Part shown: positions 44,619 to 53,237 of the stretch, piece after piece | Position numbering within the stretch: the stretch's first letter is position 1 | Layout of the letters: every line of letters starts with the position of its first letter | From: Sphingomonas sp. MA1305 | GTDB lineage: Bacteria; Pseudomonadota; Alphaproteobacteria; Sphingomonadales; Sphingomonadaceae | Length of the DNA: 64,000 bases | Reading direction: 5' to 3' | NCBI RefSeq assembly: GCF_016107325.1 | Contig: NZ_RCVT01000005.1 | Coordinates: 62,001-126,000 of the forward strand | The notes under the pieces: model-generated | Database searches by the model: none | Told to the model about the DNA's origin: nothing | What the model saw: only the letters and a program-made list of their open reading frames with translations | Translations under genes and position numbers: made by a program

Positions 44619-45929
44619 TCAACGCGCCGCCGGGGTCATGGCTCCCGGCGGCACCGGCGAAAGCGGCGGCTCCGCGAGCGCCGCTTCCGCCTGGCGTTCG
44701 GTGAGCGAGGCGATGATCGCGCTCAGCCGGCGCAGCAGATCGTCATAGGTCAGGATGTCGAGCATGTTGGCGTACTTGCGCTTGATCACCTCGAGGTCGA
44801 ACGTCTGCTGGTCGGAGAGTGCCGGTCGACCGTCGGGCTTGCGGTCTCGACCCATGATGATCATCGCCTTGGGATTGGTGATGCGAAGGCTCAGCGCGCC
44901 GGGCAGTTTGCCACGATAGCGCTCGTTCAACACCTGCTCGCCGGCGACTCCCCATTTCGAGAGATGGAAGATGTACTTCTCCGCCTGCATGATGCTGCCC
45001 GCCAGCTCACGGGTGGGTATGCTGTTGTCGCGGTAGAGCGAGCGACTGACGATCGCATCATCGAACGGCTTCTTGATCTCGATCACGTCGATGGTGCCGC
45101 CGGCATCGACCAGGCACAGGTCGATATACCGTCGCCGGCGCTGGCCGGGCGTGCTGTAGAAGTCGGCAATCTCCACGTTCTCGAGAACGGCGACGTATTT
45201 CGGCAGGATCAGGAGAATGACCTTGATGATCATCCGTTGCCAGTCGAACTCCGAATAATCGGTTGCGCGCTCAAGCCATTTCGCGATGAGGTCACGCAGA
45301 TAGACATATTTGTCGATCTCGGCCTGGAACAGCTCGACCTGACGCAGCGGGCGGCGGTCGACCACGGACCGCCGGCGGCTGAGATAGGTCTCGTAGGCAT
45401 CGCGCGCGCTCCTCATGCTGTCGAAAAACTCGCCGATGACCACCTCGACCCGTGCGCTCGCGTACCGGTCGACCTCGATGCTGTTGGGAAAGCGGCGGAG
45501 CAGCTCGTCGAAACTGGTGGCGGAGATGGCGCCCGGGGCGTTGCCCCCGACGACGATCGTCGCACCGTCGCCCTTCACCTTGGCGATGCGCCGGAAAATG
45601 CCGACGTTGCGCTCGGCGATGAACAGCTTGCGCTCCAGCCACCTGCCTTCATCGATCCAGACCTCGTTGTCGATGCCGAGGATCCGCCCCGGGATCTTGA
45701 AGTAGCCGCCGCTGTGTTCGGCAAAGCGGAATCGGAAGGGCTGCACCGGCTCGACGTCGGCGTCGTCCTCTTCGGGGCCGTCGATCAGATCCTCGGCGAG
45801 GAAGCTGAAGCCGCGGCTGACCTTGACCTTGCCGTACGATTTGAGCTCCCGGCGAACCCAGGCAGGCGTCGTGAAGGTCGGCTCGTAGACCAGGACGACG
45901 GAACGGCGGTTGACCTCGAACGTGACCAT
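44619..45929 (-). CDS. sduA: Shedu-family anti-phage nuclease (DUF4263)
   Basis: A 436-residue protein whose C-terminal half matches Shedu (DUF4263), a single-protein anti-phage defence nuclease of the PD-(D/E)XK fold. The active site is visible as D270 in RRYIDLCLVD, E284 and K286 in DVIEIKKP, followed by IPTRELAGSIMQAEKYIFHLSKWG with the conserved glutamine (Q315), and NPKAMIIMGRD...YANMLDILTYDDLLRRL. The N-terminal 250 residues are a variable sensor or regulatory region not matching anything I recognise. Start ATG 45929 (MVTFEVNRRS) is preferred to an upstream one. It follows a GIY-YIG-like gene by 57 bases in a MucR-led operon. Confidence 0.85.
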   Translation of the reverse strand: MVTFEVNRRSVVLVYEPTFTTPAWVRRELKSYGKVKVSRGFSFLAEDLIDGPEEDDADVEPVQPFRFRFAEHSGGYFKIPGRILGIDNEVWIDEGRWLERKLFIAERNVGIFRRIAKVKGDGATIVVGGNAPGAISATSFDELLRRFPNSIEVDRYASARVEVVIGEFFDSMRSARDAYETYLSRRRSVVDRRPLRQVELFQAEIDKYVYLRDLIAKWLERATDYSEFDWQRMIIKVILLILPKYVAVLENVEIADFYSTPGQRRRRYIDLCLVDAGGTIDVIEIKKPFDDAIVSRSLYRDNSIPTRELAGSIMQAEKYIFHLSKWGVAGEQVLNERYRGKLPGALSLRITNPKAMIIMGRDRKPDGRPALSDQQTFDLEVIKRKYANMLDILTYDDLLRRLSAIIASLTERQAEAALAEPPLSPVPPGAMTPAAR

Positions 45930-45986
45930 GGGTTCAGCCTCGCGACTGCCCGGCCGCGCGACCGGCACCGGGCGCCCGGACGGGCC

Positions 45987-46598
45987 TCACCGCCCGCCCC
46001 GACGACCGAGCAGCGGCCGCAACGTGTCCCATAGAAACTCCTCGAACATCCGGGCGAGCGGAACATCGTCGGTGGCGAAGCCATAGGCTTGCAGCACCAG
46101 CGGGCCATCGGGATATCGCGCCCAATGCCGGAGGTTGAGCGCGCTCGTCTTGCGCGGACCGTCGCCGAGATGCTGCCGCAGGCGTTCGTCGAACTTGAGC
46201 GCATGCCCGACATAGAGACAGCGGCTGTCCGGCCGGCCGCCGCGCTGCGCGAACGCGCGGGGCTGCCCTTCGATCAGGCAATGTTCCTGCGCATCGTCGA
46301 CCAGCGGATCGATGAGGCTCGAGGGGACGGGATGGTCATAGGCGAAGACGTAGACCGTTGAGGTTTTCCGGCGGTGCCGCCACGCAGCCGCGGCCAGGAC
46401 GAGCTCCCGACGATAGTCGACGTCGGGCAATCGTGTCTGATCAATCGCGAGCCGCCATGGCTCAGCGACTTCCAGCCGGCGCGCCCGATCGGCGGCGGCG
46501 GCAAGATGCTCCGCGAACGGTGGCAGAACGGTCTGCCACGCGACCAAATCGGGATCGCGCGACGATCGGTCGAGCGGTGCCTCGCCCGGCATTTTCAC
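45987..46598 (-). CDS. GIY-YIG-like protein
   Basis: A 203-residue protein. Residues about 80-175 resemble a GIY-YIG nuclease fold: TVYVFAYDHP, then SRCLYVGHALKFDERLRQHLGDG (the Y-V-G, arginine and glutamine-histidine-leucine pattern), then TSALNLRHWARYP and a C-terminal ARMFEEFLWDTLRPLLG with the glutamate expected for catalysis. The N-terminal 75 residues are unassigned. It overlaps the MucR gene stop-to-start (ATGA at 46595) and precedes the Shedu gene, so it may be a partner nuclease or specificity factor. Function by motif only. Confidence 0.55.
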   Translation of the reverse strand: MKMPGEAPLDRSSRDPDLVAWQTVLPPFAEHLAAAADRARRLEVAEPWRLAIDQTRLPDVDYRRELVLAAAAWRHRRKTSTVYVFAYDHPVPSSLIDPLVDDAQEHCLIEGQPRAFAQRGGRPDSRCLYVGHALKFDERLRQHLGDGPRKTSALNLRHWARYPDGPLVLQAYGFATDDVPLARMFEEFLWDTLRPLLGRRGGR

Positions 46599-47098
46599 TT
46601 TGCCGCGGTGCTTCCTCCCGCCCCCCGCTTCCCGCGCCCGCGCGTCGGTGCGGCGGGTTTTGTCGCCGGCGCGCCTTGCGCCCTGGTTTGACCGGGCTTG
46701 CGCCCGAGGCCGATCTTCTTGGCCATCGCGCGGCGCGCTTCGCTGTAGGTCGGCGCGACCATCGGATAATCGGGTCGCAGGTTGTAGCGCTCACGATATT
46801 GAGCGGGCGTCAGGCCGTGCGTTGACAGGTGACGCCGCAAGGTCCGATAGGGCTTGCCGTCGATCATCGAGACGATGTGATCGGGCGAGGCGAGCGATCT
46901 TCGGGCGGTCACCGCCGGCCGATACTCCACGCGCTGCTCCTCAAAAGAGACCGCGGGCGTGTCGAGCGTCGCCAGCGCGGCGTGGACGGCGCGCAGGAAC
47001 CCCGGCACCTCTTCCGCCGACGAACGGGTGTTGCTGTTACCCAGCCAGGCGATCGTCAACTCGGTCGCGAGCCCGACGAGGTTGGTTTCACGCTCCAT
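46595..47098 (-). CDS. MucR-family transcriptional regulator
   Basis: A 167-residue MucR/Ros-like protein. The central region SPDHIVSMIDGKPYRTLRRHLSTHGLTPAQYRERYNL is the family hallmark, continuing YPMVAPTYSEARRAMAKKIGLGRK; as is usual in sphingomonads the two zinc-ligand cysteines of Ros are replaced while the histidines remain. A basic Lys/Arg/Pro tail follows. It heads the MucR/GIY-YIG/Shedu operon and faces the GHKL-HNH operon across a 132-base gap, so it may regulate both sides. Confidence 0.9.
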   Translation of the reverse strand: MERETNLVGLATELTIAWLGNSNTRSSAEEVPGFLRAVHAALATLDTPAVSFEEQRVEYRPAVTARRSLASPDHIVSMIDGKPYRTLRRHLSTHGLTPAQYRERYNLRPDYPMVAPTYSEARRAMAKKIGLGRKPGQTRAQGAPATKPAAPTRGRGKRGAGGSTAAK

Positions 47099-47230
47099 GG
47101 GCGATCAATTCTCCATCACGATCTGACGGAGCAGGTTTCCAGCAGCGACGGGCCTTGTCAAACCGCCGGCGAGCCGGGCGCCGGCAAGACGACGATGGTC
47201 GCGGCGTCGCGATCCTTCTAGGATTCCGGC

Positions 47231-50200
47231 ATGACGCGAGTTCCGCAATCGACCGCACGGGAAGACGAGCGGTTCGTTCTCGAAACCGACCAGGCCCCGG
47301 AGTTCTGGCAGTTCGTCAATGGGCTGCGCGGCGATGATCTTCTCGTCGAGCTGATCGTCAACGAATTGGATGCGAAGTCCAGCCACACCACGGTCGAGTT
47401 CGGCCCCGACCGCCTGGTCTGCTCCGGGAACGGCGACGCGATCGACGCCGACGGCTGGGCACGCCTCCGGCGCATCAAGGGCGCCGGGCATGCGGTCAAG
47501 GCGAAGATCGGGATGTTCGGCGTCAAGAACCACGGGCTGAAGGCGTGCTTCACGATCGGGAACGACATTCTGTTGCGCTCCGCCGGCAAGCAGATCCTCC
47601 AGACCCTCTTCGCCGACGGCAGTCGCAAGCCCCCGTTCCCGGGCGTAAGGGTGCCCGAGCGCGACGATCCGGCAGCGCCAGCCCATGGAACTGTGATCGA
47701 GGTTCCTTATCGTCGCCGCGCTTTCACGGTGCCGCACGGCGAGGCGATCGCGTTCGCAGCGGTCGACGACGAGCAGATCGCCGCGATGTTCGAAGATGCG
47801 GTCGCCCATCTGCCGAAGCGGCTGATGGGCGTCATACGCCCCGGCGCATTGTCGCGCTACACGCTGGAGCTACGCCACCACCGCCTCGGCACCCGCGTCT
47901 TCACCTTCGGCGCCGGTCGCACCAGGTGTAGCGGCGACCTCGTCACCTTCTTTCGCGATTGTCGCGAGGGGGAGCGGACGATCGCGCGCGAGCAGGCCTG
48001 CCTCGTGGTCTCCGGGCTGCGATCATCGTCGAAGCCCGCCTTCTTCCAGGCCGAGGACTACAGGGTGGGCGGTAAACCGCTGTTCGCCCGACACGGCCTG
48101 ATCGTGGAAGTGGCCTGGGACGTGGATGCCGACGGTCGCGTCGCCGGCGGGGCGGGAAAGCTGCGTTATCCGATCGCCTATCCCGAGAATGGCGGCACGG
48201 GCACGGCCGGCGGCGCCTATCACATCTCCGGACCGTTCGTGTCCGGGACGGAGCGGCACGGGCTCGCCGCCCAATCGTCCGACTGGAACGACCGGATCGC
48301 CGCGGCGGCCGATCGGCTGGCGACGCGGGTCGTCGGCGAGCTGCTGATCCCCCGCTTCGGTGCGCGCGCGCTCACCCTCATCGCCGATCTTCCCGCCGAA
48401 CGCCTGCAACCGGCCACCGAGCGTCTGCTCAAAGCGCGTGTGCTCCCCGTCGTCGACGCGGACGAACGACCGATAACCGGACGGCACCCCGGCAGGATCG
48501 CCGTCCCGACCTATACCGCCTTGCCCTACGCCTGGGCGGGTGCCTTGGCCCGCGTCGTGCCGCCCGGCATGTCGATCATCGACCCCGCGACGCCGCCTCC
48601 CCTGCTCCGGCTGCTCGCGAGCGGCCTGTGCGCCGGCTGGGGGAAGGACCATCGTCGCTTCGACGAGGGAGATGTCCTCGAGCGCCTGCGCGTGATCGAG
48701 GCCGAACACTATCCGTGGGCGAGCAAGGCCGAGCGCGCGACCGTGCTCGGCGACCCCGCCCGTGCAGCGGCTCATCTCGACGCTCTGTTGCCGTCACTCG
48801 AGCGATTGCCGACCAAGTCGCGGCCGGCGGGCGAGGATGCTTGGCTCCCCGACACGAGCGGCACGCTGCATGCGCTCGGTGAGCTGCGGCGGGGCGCATC
48901 GGTCCCGGCAGGGCTCGTCGGTCTCGACACGCCGCCGGTCGTCCATCCGGCGCTCCGCGCCCATTCCGTTTTCAAGCTCGATGGCTGGAAGCTCGCCCGC
49001 TTCGCGCTCATCGATCTGCTGCGCGGTGGCTCGCTCGATGCGAGTACGCCGGCGGTCCGTCGCCGCTTTTTCGCCTGGCTGTCGACCCAACCCGACGAGA
49101 TCGGACGCGACGACTGGCCGGTGCTGCGTGCGCTGCCGATCTGGCCTGCCACCGACGGGACGCTCCGGCGTTTCGACGAACTCTGCCTGCCTGATCCGGC
49201 GGTGTCCAAGCTGCTCGGTCCGCATATCGCCCGGCCGGCGCGCGACGTCCGGACGCTATGCCATGACGATCGCATCCGGCGCGGCCGCCTGGTGCTGCGC
49301 ACCGAACCCGACCCGGCCGAGATCCGCCGCTTCTACGAGGCGGGGATAGCCGGCTTTCCCGTCGATCGGGTGCTCGACCAGGACGAGCGGCGCCGCTTCC
49401 ATCGGTTCGAGCAGGCACTGCTGACGCTCGGCCGGTCGCGACGCATCGAACGCTTGCTCCGGACGCTCCGCGCGGACGCCGTGGCATTGAGCCGGGCAGG
49501 CCGGCTTCGGCCGGTGACCATGCTGGCGCGCGAGGACGGGGCGACCGCGCGCATCGCGCTGCTCGCCGACGATCTTCTCGACCGCCCGACGTCCGACCTC
49601 GACCGGATCCTGCCCCCAGCGCGGATCGTGTCGCCCGCAGCGGCGATCGCGGCGCTCCGCGCCGATCCCGCCGACGATGCCGCGCTGCTGCCCCGCCTGG
49701 CGGCGATCACCGCGACCGCGGATCCCGCTATCCGAGCCGAGCTCGAGGCGTTGCCCTGCATCCCCGTTGATGGCCGCCTCATGCCACCCAACCGCCTCGC
49801 GTTCCGCGGCAACAAGGGCGAGTTCTGGACAGGCTGGCGGCACGTTCTCGGCGGCGAAGGGTTGAGCGACCTTGCCCAGGATCTCTACCGCGACGCGGGT
49901 GTGATCCGCAGCCTTCCGTCACCGCAGACATCGCGCGCCTATTTCGAGTGGCTCGAGACACGGTCCGGTCCGCTCGACGGGGAACAGCTGAGCTGCGTCT
50001 TCCGCCATATCCTTCACCGGCAGGGTGTCGCCGGCTGGCTGTTCCAGCCCCCCGAAGTTCCCAGCATCCCGGTCGAGGGCGACGGAGCGGCGGAGCTGCT
50101 CACCCTCGGCGCGGCGTTGAAGGTCGCGGTGATCGACGACGTCCCCGAACTGGGCGACGCGATCCGGGACGATCCGAACACCGCGCGCATCCGCCTCGCG

Positions 50201-51313
50201 ATCGACTCCGTGCGCGTGCCCAACCAGCCGATCGGCGACAATCTCGCCGCCTGGGGCATTCCGACGCTCTCCTCGCTCACGAAGGATCCCGGCAGCCCCG
50301 CCGGGGGACGGCCGGCGGAGGCGCCGGCGCTACTGCAGACGGTGCGCACGCTCACCGCGCCGGCGGCCGCGCGCCGGTTCCGCAAGCAAGTGAAGGCGTT
50401 CGACATCAAGCAGGCGGCGATCGAACCGCAATTCCAACGCAGGCTAGCCGCGATCGAGCGGGTGATGCTGGCGGACGATCTGACCGTACAATACCGGGCG
50501 CGTGGCCGGCTCTATCGCGCCACGCGCCCCTTCGTCGTTCTCCCGAACGCGATCTGGATCGACCGGGCGGGCGACACCGGCGATCTGCTGATGAAAGCGA
50601 TCGCCGAGCTCGTCTTCGTGAAGCCGCGGCCGCGCTATCTTGCCGCCGTGCTGAAGGAGGCGCTGCGACATCGGGTACGCGAGTTCGACCCCCGGTCGGA
50701 GGCCGGGTCCGCCGACCCCGACGATGACGAAGACGGTGGCGACGATCGGGACAGCGGAACCGGCGAGTCCGATCAGCATCATCCGGGCGGCGAGCCCGAT
50801 CCTGCGCGCAACACGCCGCGGCCGGGGAAGCTCTTCGCCGGCGCGGGCGCGCAATCCAGGAAGGGCGGCGGCAAGCAGCGGGTTCAGGTCGACACGGAGG
50901 AGATCCAGCGCAAGCAGCTCAAACTCGAACATTATGCCTCGCACTGTCAGCTCGATCTCGCGCGCCACGCTCCCGAGAGCCTAGCGCCGAAGGGGTCCTA
51001 CGCCGAACACGGCGAGAACCGAGTCCGGGTTATGCAGGCGCACCATCCCGACAAGGTGTCGGCCGGCGGACCACGTCACGCGGGCAACCTGCTGATCCTC
51101 TCGAAGGTCAACCACGATCTGCTCGGGACGCGGCTCAGCCGCGCCGACATCACCGCGGCGCTGCGGGAGCGATGGTCGCCGAAGACGATCCGCGTGGGGG
51201 GCGAGCTCTGGCTCGCCGGCGGCATCGCGCGGGCGATCGACGGTATCAGCGGCGATGAATTCCCGCTGTTCTTCACCGACGATCATCGTGACTATTGGCT
51301 GGCGATGGCCTGA
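47231..51313 (+). CDS. giant GHKL (sacsin-like) ATPase with C-terminal HNH-like nuclease motif
   Basis: A 1360-residue protein. The N-terminus has a GHKL/Hsp90-type ATP fold: N box E40-x3-N44-x2-D47 in ELIVNELDAKS, a degenerate G1 box SGNGDAID (about 65-72), and IGMFGVKNHGLKA (about 93-105), as in sacsin and MORC-like proteins. The long middle shows no family I can name. The last 120 residues carry an HNH-like pattern: AHH (about 1267-1269), GGPRHAGNLLILS with the central asparagine (about 1284), then NHDLLG (about 1294), preceded by an acidic/Gly-rich linker. An ATPase-nuclease fusion next to Shedu suggests phage or plasmid defence, but this is inference. A ParB-like gene follows 20 bases later. 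Confidence 0.85.
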   Translation: MTRVPQSTAREDERFVLETDQAPEFWQFVNGLRGDDLLVELIVNELDAKSSHTTVEFGPDRLVCSGNGDAIDADGWARLRRIKGAGHAVKAKIGMFGVKNHGLKACFTIGNDILLRSAGKQILQTLFADGSRKPPFPGVRVPERDDPAAPAHGTVIEVPYRRRAFTVPHGEAIAFAAVDDEQIAAMFEDAVAHLPKRLMGVIRPGALSRYTLELRHHRLGTRVFTFGAGRTRCSGDLVTFFRDCREGERTIAREQACLVVSGLRSSSKPAFFQAEDYRVGGKPLFARHGLIVEVAWDVDADGRVAGGAGKLRYPIAYPENGGTGTAGGAYHISGPFVSGTERHGLAAQSSDWNDRIAAAADRLATRVVGELLIPRFGARALTLIADLPAERLQPATERLLKARVLPVVDADERPITGRHPGRIAVPTYTALPYAWAGALARVVPPGMSIIDPATPPPLLRLLASGLCAGWGKDHRRFDEGDVLERLRVIEAEHYPWASKAERATVLGDPARAAAHLDALLPSLERLPTKSRPAGEDAWLPDTSGTLHALGELRRGASVPAGLVGLDTPPVVHPALRAHSVFKLDGWKLARFALIDLLRGGSLDASTPAVRRRFFAWLSTQPDEIGRDDWPVLRALPIWPATDGTLRRFDELCLPDPAVSKLLGPHIARPARDVRTLCHDDRIRRGRLVLRTEPDPAEIRRFYEAGIAGFPVDRVLDQDERRRFHRFEQALLTLGRSRRIERLLRTLRADAVALSRAGRLRPVTMLAREDGATARIALLADDLLDRPTSDLDRILPPARIVSPAAAIAALRADPADDAALLPRLAAITATADPAIRAELEALPCIPVDGRLMPPNRLAFRGNKGEFWTGWRHVLGGEGLSDLAQDLYRDAGVIRSLPSPQTSRAYFEWLETRSGPLDGEQLSCVFRHILHRQGVAGWLFQPPEVPSIPVEGDGAAELLTLGAALKVAVIDDVPELGDAIRDDPNTARIRLAIDSVRVPNQPIGDNLAAWGIPTLSSLTKDPGSPAGGRPAEAPALLQTVRTLTAPAAARRFRKQVKAFDIKQAAIEPQFQRRLAAIERVMLADDLTVQYRARGRLYRATRPFVVLPNAIWIDRAGDTGDLLMKAIAELVFVKPRPRYLAAVLKEALRHRVREFDPRSEAGSADPDDDEDGGDDRDSGTGESDQHHPGGEPDPARNTPRPGKLFAGAGAQSRKGGGKQRVQVDTEEIQRKQLKLEHYASHCQLDLARHAPESLAPKGSYAEHGENRVRVMQAHHPDKVSAGGPRHAGNLLILSKVNHDLLGTRLSRADITAALRERWSPKTIRVGGELWLAGGIARAIDGISGDEFPLFFTDDHRDYWLAMA

Positions 51314-51333
51314 CGGGAAGAGCGCGCATTAGG

Positions 51334-51846
51334 ATGATCAGCGACCGCAATCGCCGCCGGCTGGCGAACCGCTCGATGAAGCGCCAGCAGGCCGCCATCC
51401 GGGCCGGGCGAGAGCCCGGTCTGGCGGCTCGTCCAGAGGTGGACGAGGTGTTCCGGCTGGAGGACGACGGGACGGGGCAACCGCTCTATTTCGACGTCAG
51501 GGCGCTGCGCGCGTGGACGAAGGCGAACTTGGAGACGAAGTCGCTCGCGGTGGAGCCGGGCCGGGCGCAACGCTTCATCGAGAGCGGACAGGTCGATCTC
51601 GACCATGTGATGGCGAGCACGATCCGGCAGCAGCCTGACCCGGTGATCCTGTGCCGTCACGCCGCCGGCCCAGGCGAGGATGCGATCGTCGATGGCGCTC
51701 ATCGCTACGTCGCGGCGGCCATCGGTATCGCGATGATCAGCGGCCGGACGGCCGGTTACCACGCCTATGTCCTCGAACCGGAGCAGTGGCGTCCGTTTGT
51801 CCTTTCGCCCGATCGCCTGGCCGAGATCGCGGCCGCTAATCGCTAG
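51334..51846 (+). CDS. ParB/sulfiredoxin-fold-like protein
   Basis: A 170-residue protein with an N-terminal basic helix (DRNRRRLANRSMKRQQAAIR) and a ParB-like core: PLYFDVRALRAWTK, a VMASTIRQQPDPVILCRHAAGPGEDAIVDGAHRYVAAAIGIAMISG segment (the VDGxHR loop), and a C-terminal helical end. It lacks an obvious helix-turn-helix, so it is not a partition ParB; ParB-like proteins of this kind include nucleases and CTPases in defence and mobile loci. The start at ATG 51334 (MISDRN) follows the GHKL-HNH stop by 20 bases, so they are one operon. Confidence 0.6.
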   Translation: MISDRNRRRLANRSMKRQQAAIRAGREPGLAARPEVDEVFRLEDDGTGQPLYFDVRALRAWTKANLETKSLAVEPGRAQRFIESGQVDLDHVMASTIRQQPDPVILCRHAAGPGEDAIVDGAHRYVAAAIGIAMISGRTAGYHAYVLEPEQWRPFVLSPDRLAEIAAANR

Positions 51847-51855
51847 GCGCGCGGC

Positions 51856-52371
51856 TCAGCAACGACCGGGCGGGGGGAGACCGTCGCCGGCGATCATCCG
51901 TACCGCGAGCCTGTGCTCGCGCCCGAGCTGCGCCAACAGTTCCGCCTGATGCGCTTCGAGCGCCGACGGCGTCTCGAACGCTTCCATCGTGTAGCAGCCA
52001 CGGGCCATGTCCCCGCGCGGCACGGGATCGCCCGGACCGCTCTTACCGGGCCACTGGCACACCGAGAGCCAGGGCCAGCCGGCGGCGGGTGGCTCGTAAC
52101 GGATGACGACGAAGTTCGCGGTATAGAGGCGCGTGGGTCGCCGATCGAAGAGATCGGGAGGGACCGGGGCATCCCGCGTCGTGCTCAGGAAGCGCTCCGC
52201 TTCCGCGATTTCGGCATCGTCTTCGAGCAGGATCGCATAATAGCGGCCCAGCGAGAGACCGGCGCCACGCTGCCCGACGGGGATGTCAATCACCAGGGCG
52301 CTCGCCACCGTCGCGATCGGCGGCGGGTAGAGCATGCGGCGGCGGGCGATGTCGTCGGTCAGCCGGTACAT
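51856..52371 (-). CDS. hypothetical protein, 171 residues
   Basis: A soluble-looking protein (MYRLTDDIARRRMLYPPPIA, LGRYYAILLEDDAEIAEAERFL, FVVIRYEPPAAGWPWLSVCQWPGK) with no recognised family. It is convergent with the ParB-like gene and follows the winged-helix-like gene by 78 bases on the same strand, so it probably belongs to that short operon. Coding character is supported by length and composition; no function is proposed. Confidence 0.6.
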   Translation of the reverse strand: MYRLTDDIARRRMLYPPPIATVASALVIDIPVGQRGAGLSLGRYYAILLEDDAEIAEAERFLSTTRDAPVPPDLFDRRPTRLYTANFVVIRYEPPAAGWPWLSVCQWPGKSGPGDPVPRGDMARGCYTMEAFETPSALEAHQAELLAQLGREHRLAVRMIAGDGLPPPGRC

Positions 52372-52449
52372 CGGTGGGGAGCCGAGCCTCCTCGTGGTCG
52401 GTACAATCGACGCGCGGCCCGGTCGCCGACGTCATTTCCGCGAGGATAA

Positions 52450-53052
52450 TCAGGTGGCAGCAGCCCGTGCAACCCGGCCGCCGAGGCCGGCGCCGCGGGT
52501 CTGCGCCAGTGCTCGCCGCGTCGCTTCGGTGATCGTGTAGACCGCCTGCCGTTGGGCGCCGCGATTGTGATGGTCGACCCGGTAACCCTGGTAATGGCGA
52601 CGGAGCAGGCCCATCCGAACGAGTTCGGACACGGCGCGACTGACATTGGTGCGACCCGATCGACGCAACCTGGCCTGGACCTCGGCCGCGATCGTCCGTT
52701 CGGCAGCAGCTTCGCTGTCGGGGAGCGTTCCCGCCTCGGCGAGCTCCACGCGCACTCTGGCGGCGATCGACAGGCGTCGCGGATCCTGGCGCGCCAGTGG
52801 ACTGAGAGCATCGCACAGCCAGTCGCGGATCGGGACGGCGGCGCCGCCGTCCTGCACGAAAGGACCGGCCGCCCCTGTCCGATCGCTCGCTTCCGCGATG
52901 AGGGTGAGCAGCATGTAATTGTAGCGCGGTCGCTCGCAAGCGGCCGACAGACGTTCGAGCAAGCCGACGACGCCGCCCGGCGGCGTCACTGCTTCATTGA
53001 TATCGCGAACGACAGCCGGCGTTTCGGCGGCGAATAGATCGGGCTGCAACAT
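52450..53052 (-). CDS. winged-helix-like regulator, 200 residues
   Basis: The C-terminal half reads as a winged-helix DNA-binding domain: LRRSGRTNVSRAVSELVRMGLLRRHYQGYRVDHHNRGAQRQAVYTITEATRRALAQ (helix-turn-helix, then a wing with a basic hairpin). The N-terminal half is helical (LLERLSAACERPRYNYMLLTLIAEASDR). It probably regulates the accessory region. A strong inverted-repeat operator lies about 110-150 bases upstream of its start. Confidence 0.6.
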   Translation of the reverse strand: MLQPDLFAAETPAVVRDINEAVTPPGGVVGLLERLSAACERPRYNYMLLTLIAEASDRTGAAGPFVQDGGAAVPIRDWLCDALSPLARQDPRRLSIAARVRVELAEAGTLPDSEAAAERTIAAEVQARLRRSGRTNVSRAVSELVRMGLLRRHYQGYRVDHHNRGAQRQAVYTITEATRRALAQTRGAGLGGRVARAAAT

Positions 53053-53162
53053 AGGAACATTTAGAGCACAGAGCGACGGAGATGTGAATCCCCTGCGTGC
53101 GCCAAGGTTAGATTATCGCCCGCTTTTTCCGATAAGCGTGGCGTCCTTCGTGTGCGACTATG

Positions 53163-53202
53163 AAGTGTCAGCAACGACACTTTACCGGTCCGGTAAAGTG
53201 TC
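53163..53202. promoter_or_regulatory. palindromic operator with three AAGTGTC half-sites
   Basis: AAGTGTC occurs three times within 40 bases: forward at 53163-53169, reverse (GACACTT) at 53176-53182 and forward at 53196-53202. The second and third lie in a perfect 27-bp inverted repeat (arms of 13 bases at 53176-53188 and 53190-53202 around a single T). No T-tract follows on either strand, so a protein-binding operator is more likely than a terminator. It is in the gap upstream of the winged-helix-like gene and downstream of the DksA-like gene. Confidence 0.65.
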
Positions 53203-53237
53203 ACTGGTGGCATTCTATGGATCGGCTCGTCGAGCGA

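Noticed and set aside
47167..47221. A Walker A-like string (GEPGAGKTTMV) in the plus frame just upstream of the GHKL gene
   Set aside because: It sits in a 130-base gap between divergent genes, lacks the hydrophobic strand normally before a P-loop, and ends at a stop ten bases before the GHKL start. It may be chance in GC-rich DNA or a tiny relic; it cannot be called a gene.
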